Positions 55,699-64,000 of a stretch of 64,000 nucleotides of DNA are shown in pieces. How positions within the stretch are numbered: position 1 is the stretch's first letter; each line of letters starts with the position of its first letter. The translations under genes were made by a program, and so were the position numbers. The notes beneath the pieces were generated by a model. That model was given only the letters and a program-made list of their open reading frames with translations, did not search any database and was not told the origin of the DNA. Source of the stretch: Rhipidocladum racemiflorum (Eukaryota > Streptophyta > Magnoliopsida > Poales > Poaceae); contig CM070583.1 in NCBI GenBank assembly GCA_036346355.1, positions 3,162,001 to 3,226,000 on the forward strand. The letters run 5' to 3'.

Positions 55699-55969
55699 CT
55701 AAAAACAAGAAGTAAACAATATAGGAGCATACAAAGAAGTAAACAAGAATGAAACATGACAAAGGTACAATATAGGTGCATACAAAGTAGTAAACAACAT
55801 TAGACCATAACGAAGATACAATATAGGAGCATAGAAAGTATCATTACAAATTTAAAAAAGGGTCTCAAGCAACTAAGGGTACTACATTGTATAAAATAAG
55901 CATAAAAGAAACATAAAAGAAACATAAAAGAAGCATAAAAAAAACATAAAAGAAACATAAAAGAAGGGT

Positions 55970-56911
55970 CTAATGCCTCTTCCTGTCCTCATATTGCCTC
56001 TTCAACCATTGAAACCTCCCCTCATTTGTCTTCATAGCATAAAAGAAGCAACGGTTCTCAAGTTTACCAAACAACTTTGTAGCAATGTAGTACTCATCAC
56101 TTGTTTCATTTGCCCCACACTTGATAACTTCATCCATGATGGCATTAATATCATTGGCCATAGAGACATTGCTAGATGCATCTGATTTGTCCTCACTAAT
56201 GACATGATCAACAAATCTTTTGAAGTCCTTTCCATAAGGATCTTTCTTAGGCCTCTTTGGACTGCGTGCAATAGCAGCAGCCCCATGCTTCTTTTGAACA
56301 GGCACAGGTGCAGGGCTAGGTTGAGGGGTCACTTGAGCTTCATCCTCCAAATCAACAATGTCTTCATCTATCTGAACTGTTGCAGGTGCAGGTGCAGTCT
56401 CCTCCTCTTCAACACCAGGCATTACCGAAGACTTCCCAGAGATATTTGCCCTCTGGAACATGGCCTCTAGCAACGACAAGTTGTCCGGAGGACCTTACGA
56501 AATCGTCGATGTCTTTATGGACCTGCACATACAAAGCAATCTCCGTTAGTACAACAACATAACATGAGAAAGAAATGTACAATGCTTTTGAAAGATCAAT
56601 ACCTTGATCATGCTAGCCCACTCTTCTTCACTAGCTGTTATAGTTTGTTTCTCATTATCCCATCCAAGTCCAGTTGCTTTTTGCAAGTAGTACACCCAAG
56701 CTGTCCAAATACTCTTCAATTCATCCCATCGATTTTTCATTTGTTTTTTGGTATATATTCTACCAGTCCGCTTGTGGAACTCTTCGATTAAATTCTTGTA
56801 ACCTGTTGGACTCAATGACTTGGTAGGCCTATTGCCATCAAGGGTCTCATTGGCGACAATTTCACGTAATATCCTTGCTGCATCAACATCCCAAACCGCC
56901 TTTTGTTCCAT
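55970..56911 (-). pseudogene. Myb/SANT-like protein of PIF element 2 (ORF1)
   Basis: MEQKAVWDVDAARILREI, YKNLIEEFHKRTGRIYTKKQ and MKNRWDELKSIWTAWVYYLQ form the Myb/SANT-like domain, with EEEWASMIK at the exon end. A GT-AG intron (about 56606-56525) leads to HKDIDDFV and, after a one-base shift, SLLEAMFQRANISGKS (56479 on). The tail has RSPKRPKKDPYGKDFKRFVD and a C-terminal ALE/KLENRCFFYAMKTNEGRF-like helix typical of these plant proteins. Confidence 0.75.
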
Positions 56912-57375
56912 CTATCATAGGCAATTTTAGTTTATGAATACAATAGGTGCTTGCTGCATGCATTCAACAATGAACAATCAACAATATCTATCAACAAAAC
57001 TTCCAAAAAAATATTGTCACGCTGACTAAAACCGTATGCCAATTACCGAAGATCAAGCATGGCCTGGATTGTACCATTCGTAATGCAGAATTCTGTAAAA
57101 TTTATCTATTGTCCTACCACTAGAATTCCATAAAGTATAACATGACAATCAAGAAATTTGTACTATCTATTGTCACTGACCATTCTTTTTCCTATTACAA
57201 TATTGTACTATCGCTGTGAGGTCTTCCAAGAAATTTGTAGTCTACAGTGAAAGCAATCAAGAAGCTAGGGATTCGAAGAAGTATCGTAGATGCCAGATGA
57301 GTATATGTTGTATTGATGGTGGTACGTAGTAGCCATAAAGTGCTGTAATATTGCTTACAGTCTGCAGATGAGTAT
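56912..57375. other. PIF element 2 flank, nothing recognised
   Basis: No frame or repeat that I can place; presumed 5' side of PIF element 2. Confidence 0.4.
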
Positions 57376-57440
57376 TGTCAGCGTATTAAACGCTGGGGTA
57401 CCCACGCAGCCGCATTAAGTACTCTCGCCCGGAAGGGCGA

Positions 57441-57945
57441 GTGGCGTTGAGCCACTCCTGGCGACCAAAGAAAGGTGCTCGTCGAGAGGACAGTGGCGTT
57501 GAGCCACTCCTCGGCGACAGCGAAGGTGCTCGCCAAGAAGGGCAGTGGCGTTCGAGCCACTCCTCGGCGACCAGCGAAGGTGCTCGCCAAGAGGACAGTG
57601 GCGTTGAGCCACTCCTCGAGACGACCAGCGAAGGTGCTCGCCAGGGCGAGGTGGCGTTGAGCCACTCCTCGGCGACGGCAAAAGGTGCTCGCCAAGAGGC
57701 GAGGTGGCGTTGAGCCACTCCTCGAGGCGACAGCGAAGGTGCTCGCCAAGAGGGCAGTGGCGTTCGAGCCACTCCTCGAGGCGACAGCGAAGGTGCTCGC
57801 CAAGAGGACAGTGGCGTTGAGCCACTCCTCGGCGACAGCGAAGGTGCTCGCCCAGGGCGAGTGGCGTTCAGCCACTCCTCAGGGCGACGAAAGGTGCTCG
57901 CCAAGAGGGCGAGTGGCGTTGAGCCACTCCTCGGGCGTAGTTCCC
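57441..57945. repeat. 52-bp minisatellite in LTR
   Basis: Ten units start with GTGGCGTT at 57441, 57493, 57545, 57599, 57651, 57704, 57757, 57811, 57862 and 57913. Each unit has a hairpin GTGGC-GTTGA-GCCAC and a second one around CTCGCC..GGCGAG. Long minus-strand frames over the array are by-products of the repeat length. Confidence 0.92.
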
Positions 57946-58298
57946 AAGAATCAACCCCGTAATGTACTCTGAGGCGAAGGGTCAAGGATATTTAATGCGA
58001 GACGTGCGCATTAATTGCAGGATATGTAGGCAGTGGTATGGCGGCGCGTCTTCCCCAGGCGCGCATTAATGATGGGTGGCCCCGAATCGACATCCCCTCT
58101 CTCCTGGCGGAGCCTGCAGGGGTGACAGACAGGCGGGACCCAAGACGAAGTCTAAGTCGGCTAGGACAGGAGTCGGCTAGGACAGGCATTAAATGTGATG
58201 TAAGAGAGTGTGACGGGTGCATTAAATGCACTGTGGTAGTGTGTCAGACGCTTGCTTTACGCAAGCTTGTAAGCCCCATGCGCCTCAGCCAGCCCGAG

Positions 58299-58306
58299 TA
58301 TAAAAG
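58299..58306 (+). promoter_or_regulatory. TATA box in LTR
   Basis: TATAAAAG within CCCGAGTATAAAAGGGAGC, about 290 bp before the LTR end; a textbook core promoter position for the genomic RNA. Confidence 0.75.
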
Positions 58307-58591
58307 GGAGCTAGGGTGCATGGGAGAAGGGTTGTTGTTGTTTTTTGGTTGGCGGAACCTTAGAAGGTCGTCTTCCCCAGCCTTGTAAGAACCTTGAACT
58401 CAGAAGAAACCACCAAGCAGGACTAGGGTCATTACTCCTTAGGAGGGCCCGAACCTGGGTAAACTCGACTGTCTTCTTGCTTGCTCCCAACATCCCGTTC
58501 TTCCCATCTTTGAGCGGTTACCACAAAAGCCCCCAGTCCGAATCTCTCAAGCACCCAATCTTAGGGTGCCTGTTGGCCAGTAAGCCGACAG

Positions 58592-58609
58592 TGGCGCGCC
58601 AGGTAGGGG
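58592..58609 (+). other. Primer binding site
   Basis: TGGCGCGCCAGGTAGGGG starts one base after the LTR, a usual site in plant Ty3 elements. Confidence 0.85.
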
Positions 58610-58679
58610 CTTAGTGGTTAGATCGTTCCTTTCTTCCATTCCTTTTGGAGGAGTTTGCAAGAATCCGAAGATCATCCGG

Positions 58680-60250
58680 TATGGCGGAATCTCATCGCCA
58701 GCGTAGCGCCCTTCCCGAGGAAAGCAGCGCCCGAAGCCGATCTCGGCTCCCTGAAGGGAGTCGGGTCACCGAGTCCTTCGCGACGGAGGGGCGCGAGCCG
58801 CATCCAAGCCCGGAGTTCAGCCGGCCCAGCGGCGCTTGCTGTTGGGGGAAGATACCCCAATGCAAAGCCTTCATGCGGCCCGGTTGCTCCTGGATCATCC
58901 TCCAGTCCAAGCGACGGCGACACCCAGCCACCCCTTGGCTCCAGGACATTGCCCGTCTAGTGGACTCGGCCAAGAAGATTCTTTGTGGCAATTCAGGGCT
59001 TCCGGCGTCCTCCGCTAAGGAGTCCGTATGGTGGATGCACAAGCTTCCGATCGCTCTTTGGCGACCTCTCCCGGCCGCAGAGCCGGGATAAAGGGAAAGC
59101 TGGTGCGCCGCCCTCTCGCAAGGGGACGTGCACAAGCTTCAGCATCTTCCCGCAGTACTCCCATGCCGGAGGAGAACCGCGGGGATCTAAGGGCACGCCT
59201 CAATGAGGGGCGGCTCCGGTAGGCGACGATCTGCGTCAAGTTCTTCGAGGCGTCATCCGCAACAACGCGCCGAACCCTCGCCGCCGCCACTAAGGGGCTT
59301 CCTTCCGACTGGGAGAGTGTAGACTCGCACTCCTCGACCCCATCTCAGGGTCGTGGGGCTGGTGGGCGACACTACTCCCCATATAATGTTGGGTGCCAGG
59401 CGTTTCCTCCGCTTCACGCCAATCGGCGTGGCGGAAAAGATTTCGTCCGCGCCCATCGAGAAGTATGACGGCACCACCAACCCCGAGGAATTCCTGCAGA
59501 TTTATACGACGGTGGTGCGTCTTTGCCGGGGTCGAGATAGAGTTATGGCCAACTACTTCCCGATGTCGCCGACAGTTCGCCCGCTCTGGGCTTGAACCTT
59601 CCTCGGGGTTCGGTACACTCGTGGGAGGAATCAGGCGACATTTTTGTCGCCAACTTTCAGGGCTCCTACGCTCAACCGGTGTGGAGGACGACCTCCACGC
59701 TTTGGAGCGAAGGAGGGAGTCCCCGAGGGGTTTATTCGGCGGTTTAGCCATTGCCGCAACCACGATCCCCGGATCTCCGAAAGCGATCGGTTATTATTGC
59801 GTTCCGGAGGGGGGTTAGGGATCAGAAGATGCGGGAGAAGATGGCTACCCGCACTGTCGCTACCACTTCCGAGCTTTTCTCCCTGGCTCACAAGTGTGCC
59901 CGGGCAGCGGAGGCTCGGAAGGGTGCATCAGGGCCCTCAAACCCTGACGGAGCCGGAGCGTCGAAGTCCTCCGACCGTAAAAAGAAGAAGCGCAAGGAGG
60001 CCGTCGCCCGAGAGGTTTTGGTGGCCGATCCAGAAGCCAAGCCTCAGCGGCGCGATGATCAGGAGCGAAGGAGAGATCGCCGACCAGCCGAGATAATCGC
60101 AGGGACCGCCGCGTTCTCCCCCGCCGTGAAGACGACGAGGGCAAGCCATCTTGCCCCATCCACCGCACAAATGGGCACGACTTGGAAGATTGCCAGGTTG
60201 TGTCCAAGTTGGTGGAAAAGCGGCTCAAGAAGCGCCGCGAAAGGATCGCG
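58680..60250 (+). pseudogene. gag: gag, Tat-type element 2
   Basis: An N-terminal charged region (58681 on) is followed by EKYDGTTNPEEFLQIYTTVV and DRVMANYFPM, the Retrotrans_gag start. Across frameshifts come FIRRFSHCRNHDPRISESD, VIIAFRRGVRDQKMREKMA and ELFSLAHKCARAAEARK. A zinc-knuckle-like CPIHRTNGHDLEDC follows at about 60154-60195. At least three frame changes make it non-functional. Confidence 0.8.
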
Positions 60251-60377
60251 AAGATGATGACGACGAAGATGACACCCCACTGGCTTTCCAACAAGCCGAG
60301 CACACGGTGGCATACATTCATGGGGGTTCGGCCACCTACTCTTCCAACTCGCAGTACAAGCGAGAGCTGAGACAGGT

Positions 60378-61060
60378 GTGTGCCACCATGCCAGAGCCCG
60401 GGACGAGTCGGCTGCTGAAGTGGTCGGATCAATCGATCACTTTCAGTCGGGCCGACCACCCGGCGAACACTTCAGGCCCAAACCATCTCCGATCGTGGTC
60501 GCCTACGGTCGGGAATGCGAAGCTTGGCGAGTACTCGTTGATGGAGGAAGTGCCATCAACTCCTTTGTCGATCGGGCGTATCAAGCACTCCAAATACCTT
60601 ATGAAGAATCTGCGCCATCCGCTTTTATGGAATTGCCCCGGGATGGGCCTAATGCCCTGGGACAAGTCCGGCTGCCGTCACGTTCGGGCGAAAACTTCCG
60701 GACGGAACTCATCAACCGAGGTCGCCGACTTGACCTCCTCCCTTACAACGCCCTCCTTGGCCGGCCAGCGCTAGTCAAATTCATGGCAGTTACGCATCAT
60801 GCTTATTTGCTGATGAAGATCCCTGGGCCGGAGGGCCCAATTGTGGTAAAGGTGGACAAGCTCGAAGCCTTGCGCCTCAGTAAGCAAGTGCAAGACTTGG
60901 AGCCGCCTGTTCGGCGCGTGGCACAGAAGACCCCTCGAGCGCTCCCCCGGCCAAGGCCCGCGCTTCACCCAGTCCCTTGGGTGAGGTGAAGGTGGTCCCC
61001 GTGGGTGAGGAAGGCTCGGGCAAGGCTGTGAGAATTGGCGCTGATCTCAGCGCCAAATAG
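60378..61060 (+). pseudogene. Aspartic protease, Tat-type element 2
   Basis: CEAWRVLVDGGSAINSFVD carries the intact DGGS catalytic loop, and LLPYNALLGRPALVKFMAVT the conserved C-terminal half. Further on, VRIGADLSAK then TAG (61058-61060) leads in frame into RT. A frame change lies between 60990 and 61020. Confidence 0.8.
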
Positions 61061-61696
61061 GAAGACGCGCTCGTCACCTTCCTCCGGTCTAATCTAGATG
61101 TGTTCGCCTGGGAACCATCTGAAATGACCGGGGTCCCTAGGGAGGTGATCGAGCACCGATTGGCAACGCTACCTGGAGCGCACCCAGTCCGACAGAAGAT
61201 CCGGAGGCAGGCGCCAGAGCGACAAGAAGCCATTCGGGAAGAAGTGGAGAAGCTATTGCAAGCCGGAGTTGTGCGGGAAGCCGCCTACCCTGAGTGGCTG
61301 GCTAACCCCGTACTCGTGAAGAAGTCCAATGGGAAGTGGCGAATGTGTATAGACTTTACCGACCTCAATAAAGCCTGCCCTAAGGACCCTTACCCTCTGC
61401 CAAGGATTGACCTCGTTGTCGATTCCACGGCAGGGTGTGAAGCTCTATGTTTCCTGGACGCCTACTCAGGATATCATCAGATTAGAATGGCGCAGGAAGA
61501 CGAAGAAAAGACGGCCTTTGTGACCTCTTTTGGTGTGTACTGTTATGTTCGAATGCCTTTTGGGTTGAAGAATGCCGGATCTACCTACCAGCGAGCCATG
61601 CATATTGTATTCAAGTCACAAATTGGGAAGAACCTGGAGGTATATGTTGATGACTTGGTGATAAAAGCTAAGGCGATGGGTTGGTTGAAGATCTGA
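61061..61696 (+). pseudogene. Reverse transcriptase, Tat-type element 2
   Basis: EDALVTFLRSNLDVFAWEP, KWRMCIDFTDLNKACPKDPY, FLDAYSGYHQIRMAQEDEEK, MPFGLKNAGSTYQRAM and LEVYVDDLVIKAK cover fingers and palm with an intact YVDD. The frame stops at TGA soon after YVDDLVIKAKAMGWLKI because of a frameshift. This is the best preserved RT of the window. Confidence 0.88.
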
Positions 61697-62640
61697 GGAA
61701 ACTTTCTCCCACCTCGGCACTACCGCTAAAGTGAATCGAGAAGTGCGTGTTCGGGTGTCGTGCAGGAAGTTGCTTGGCTTCCTGGTCTCCACCATGGATC
61801 GAAGCCAATCCGACAAGATTGAAGCAATCGAGCGAATGAAGCCACTGTCCGGCTCAAGCGGCTTGATTAGCCGGTGATCGCTGGCCTCCTCGGCCAGGTT
61901 CATAGCCATTTGGGAGAAAAGTCTCCCATTGTTCAAGCCGATGAAGAAGACTAATTCCTTCGAGTGGACCGGAAGCCCAGAGGCATTTGAAGATCTGAAG
62001 AAGTATCTCTCCTCGCCTCTGTCTTTGGTCGCCCCGAGCCTGGTGAGCCGCTTCTCCTTTATGTAGCGGCAAGCCCCTCGGCGATGAAGTGCAAGACTAG
62101 TAGCAGAGCGAGAGGGCGTCTGGCCGGTCTATTATGTGAGCAAGGTGCCGCATGATGCTGAAACTAGGTATCCCAGGCCCGTAAAATGGTGTATCTTTGT
62201 CTTTGGTGGCATCAAGAAAGCTGCGACACTATTTCCAAGGAAGGGAGATCACTGTGGTCTCCTCGTATCCTCTGCGGGGAGATCCTTCACAATCGTGAAG
62301 TCAAGGTCGATCGCCAAGTGGTCTGTCGAGCCGGGGAATTTGGCTTCAAATTTGCCCCGCGACCGCTATCAAGAGTCAAAGATCGCGGACTTCATTGTTG
62401 AATGGACTCCGGCAGATGGGGAAGATAAGGAAGTCCCCGTACCACGCCTTGGACGCTCCTCTTCGATGGATCCTTCAGGCTCGAAGGCGCGGGGGCTGGG
62501 TTCCTCCTGGTCTCCCCGACCGGGGACCCCCTCTAATATATAGTCGTCCTGGACTTTAAAGCTACCAAGAATGTTGCGGAATACGAAGGATTCTTTGGTG
62601 GGCTCAGTGCCATGACCATCGGCATCTGGCGCCTCTGATT
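61697..62640 (+). pseudogene. RT thumb and RNase H region, broken
   Basis: Fragments in several frames: NKIEAIERMKP-like and LPLFKPMKKTNSFEWT (RT thumb), YYVSKVPHDAETRYPRP, ADFIVEWTPADGED and a Gly/Ser-rich GSKARGLGSS-type RNase H start. Many indels; no catalytic set can be confirmed. Confidence 0.65.
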
Positions 62641-63504
62641 AAAGGCGATTCTTTCTTGGTCATCAACCAGGCAAGGAAGGACTTCACCGCCCGATCCCGT
62701 CATGGCGGCTTACAGCGGAGGTTAGAAAGATGGAGAGACACTTCAAGGGCTAGGGTATACACACATACCCGGCGCGACAATTATTTAAGCGGACGAGCTC
62801 GCTCACTCGCCTCGACAAGAGCCCCTGTTCGGCCGGAGTCTTTGAAGAAAGGCTTCGCGATCAGTCCATCTCGGCCCGCCTCTGGTGGGGAGGATGGTGA
62901 GGTCGCCAGCCCTCGCCGGATGGGAAAGCGGCGACGCCTATCGCAACCCCGTTTACGGTGGGGCGATGGTGGCGCCGCCCGACCACGTTGCAGGAGGAAA
63001 AGTGGCACCGGCGAAACGCTTGGCAGCCAGCGGAGTACCCTGACGATCACTCTGTGGTCGCCGTGCTTGACCGGGAAGGCACATGGATGGACCCGATCCT
63101 GGCCTACTGCGGGATCAAGTATGCCCCGACGATGATGCGTCGGTAGAAGATAGCGCGAAAGGCCAAGCGCTACACCCTGGTAGATGGGGACCTGTCACCG
63201 GGTGGAAACGGAGTTCTTCGAAGTGCATCACTCGGGAAGAGGAAGCATTTTGCTTTCGATATCCATGGAGGCGTGTCGCAAAGGGAGCCATTTTTCGATC
63301 GGAACCTGGTGGGAAAAGCTTTCCGCCACGGGTTCTATTGGCCAACTCGCCTCCAGGATGCTTGCGAGTGGTGAGGAGATGCGGCGTGCCGATTCCACGC
63401 CAAGCAAATCCACCAACCAGCCCAAGCTCTGCAAACCATCCCGCTCTCATGGCCCTTCGCGGTGCAGGGGGCCGGATATCCTGAGTCCGTTCACGGGCCA
63501 CAGG
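62641..63504 (+). pseudogene. Second RNase H part and integrase zinc-binding region, broken
   Basis: Pieces resembling VINQARKDF (62658 on), a long charged linker, and a broken HHCC region (about 63240-63450) ahead of the integrase core. I see no uninterrupted domain. Confidence 0.45.
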
Positions 63505-63995
63505 AGGCTACACTCATCTGTTCGTCGCCATTGACAAGTTCACCAAGTGGGTGGAAGCTGAAGCCGTGAGAACCATTACCGCTGCAGCCGCGGTCAAGTT
63601 CATGCGAGGGATCTTCGCCCGCTTCGGGGTCGCCAACCGTATCATCACCGACAATGGCGCCCAGTTCACCAGCGCCGCTTTTCTGGACTTTTGCGAAGAA
63701 ATGGGCACGAAGGTCTGCTTTGCCTCCGTTGCCCATCCAAGAAGCAACGGCCAAGTCGAGCGAGCCAATGCACTGGTGCTGAAGGGCCTCAAGACTCGGG
63801 CGTTTGATCGACTTCACCAGCGTGGCTCACGGTGGGTTGAAGAACTCCCGGCGATCTTTGTGGTCACTCGGACCACTCCCGGCCAGACTCTGGAGAGACT
63901 CCATTCTTTCTCGGTTTACGGGCGCAGGCTGTCCTCCCTTCGAATTGACATTTGGGTCGCCGCGTTCTGCTGCGTTCGCGGAAGAAGATCGAGGA
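63505..63995 (+). pseudogene. Integrase catalytic core, Tat-type element 2
   Basis: The frame with no ATG reads THLFVAIDKFTKWVEAEAV (first Asp), FGVANRIITDNGAQFTS (second Asp) and HPRSNGQVERANALVLKGL (Glu), spaced as in Ty3 integrases. WVEELPAIFVVTRTTPGQT follows, then the frame degrades. It continues to the window edge; the C-terminus lies outside. Confidence 0.85.
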
Positions 63996-64000
63996 AGAGA

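Larger units (their letters stand above)
53845..57375 (-). mobile_element. PIF/Harbinger element 2 (right end missing)
   Basis: It starts GGCTGTGTTTGTTTAGG after TAA (53842-53844), which fits the TWA target and a PIF-type inverted repeat. On the minus strand it holds a Myb/SANT-like gene (56911-55970) followed by a transposase (55698-54396). No matching right inverted repeat occurs before 57376, where a Tat-type LTR begins; the end may lie beyond that insertion. Confidence 0.8.
57376..58590 (+). repeat. 5' LTR of Tat-type element 2
   Basis: It begins TGTCAGCGTATT and ends AAGCCGACA one base before the primer site, 1,215 bp. Its first half is a 52-bp minisatellite. The left end is inferred from the TG and the GACA/TGTC match. 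Confidence 0.7.
57376..64000 (+). mobile_element. Tat-type Ty3 retrotransposon 2 (runs off the window)
   Basis: Plus strand: 5' LTR, primer site, gag, protease, RT, RNase H, integrase in Ty3 order; the window ends after the integrase core. RT words (FAWEPSEMTGVPREVIEH, YPEWLANPVLVKKSNGKW) put it in the same lineage as the element at 4220, but the LTR and primer site differ, so it is another family. Small indels and stops occur throughout. Confidence 0.9.

Noticed and set aside
57378..57985. Long minus-strand frames with repeated LASTFAVA-type peptides
   Set aside because: They arise from a minisatellite whose unit length varies; all three phases show the same effect.
1..64000. tRNA genes or intact host genes
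   Set aside because: No cloverleaf-like A and B box pair or multi-exon host gene could be supported; all recognisable proteins belong to mobile elements.

Overview
The window reads as plant nuclear DNA, most likely from a grass, and it is a transposable-element graveyard with no ordinary host gene that I can support. The reasons are the element mix (Tat-type and chromodomain-bearing Ty3 elements, a Ty1/copia element, PIF/Harbinger, hAT, CACTA and Helitrons with CTAGT ends), the GC-rich Ty3 gag-pol reading frames, and the absence of prokaryotic operon structure. Nearly every long open frame belongs to a decayed element or is a composition artefact.

Region 1 (1-11783). AT-rich LTR debris, an Ac-like hAT terminus (535-703), a small TIR element (706-1494), a MITE (2424-2652) and Helitron A (2855-4077) lead into a plus-strand Tat-type Ty3 element (from 4220) with LTR, primer site, broken gag, protease and reverse transcriptase. 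Its RT is split by a 2,238-bp solo LTR (7941-10178) with a perfect CTTCC target duplication. A Helitron 3' fragment follows (10436-10856), and then the C-terminus of a hAT transposase (11330-11688).

Region 2 (11784-31358). A complete minus-strand Tekay/Del-like chromovirus (11784-24322, TSD GTAAC) sits just downstream of that hAT gene; hAT-type subterminal repeats continue on its far side. A complete minus-strand Ty1/copia element follows (24834-31353, TSD ATATA).

Region 3 (31359-38778). The right end of a CACTA element contains an embedded 5S-rRNA-derived (Cassandra-like) sequence. After it come an LTR relic, a palindrome-ended MITE, two Helitrons head-to-tail, one inverted Helitron with a 256-bp tandem duplication, and a solo copia LTR.

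Region 4 (38779-53302). A PIF/Harbinger element carries transposase and a Myb/SANT-like gene plus a 60-bp minisatellite. Next is a 9.1-kb minus-strand chromovirus derivative (TSD TTTGT) that keeps gag and a terminal chromodomain but shows no protease, RT or integrase.

Region 5 (53303-64000). A second PIF/Harbinger element has the opposite gene order. It lacks its right end, probably because a second plus-strand Tat-type element (57376 to beyond the window) is inserted in it or has truncated it.

Coding capacity across the window is for transposition: gag particles, protease, RT/RNase H and integrase for retroelements, and DDE transposases with DNA-binding partners for PIF. Almost all of it is broken by stops and small indels. 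The observations I rate highest are an amber codon shared at the same PR/RT position by both Tat elements, two conserved hairpins shared by chromovirus LTRs and pre-PPT regions, the gag-plus-chromodomain derivative, and the 5S-derived element.
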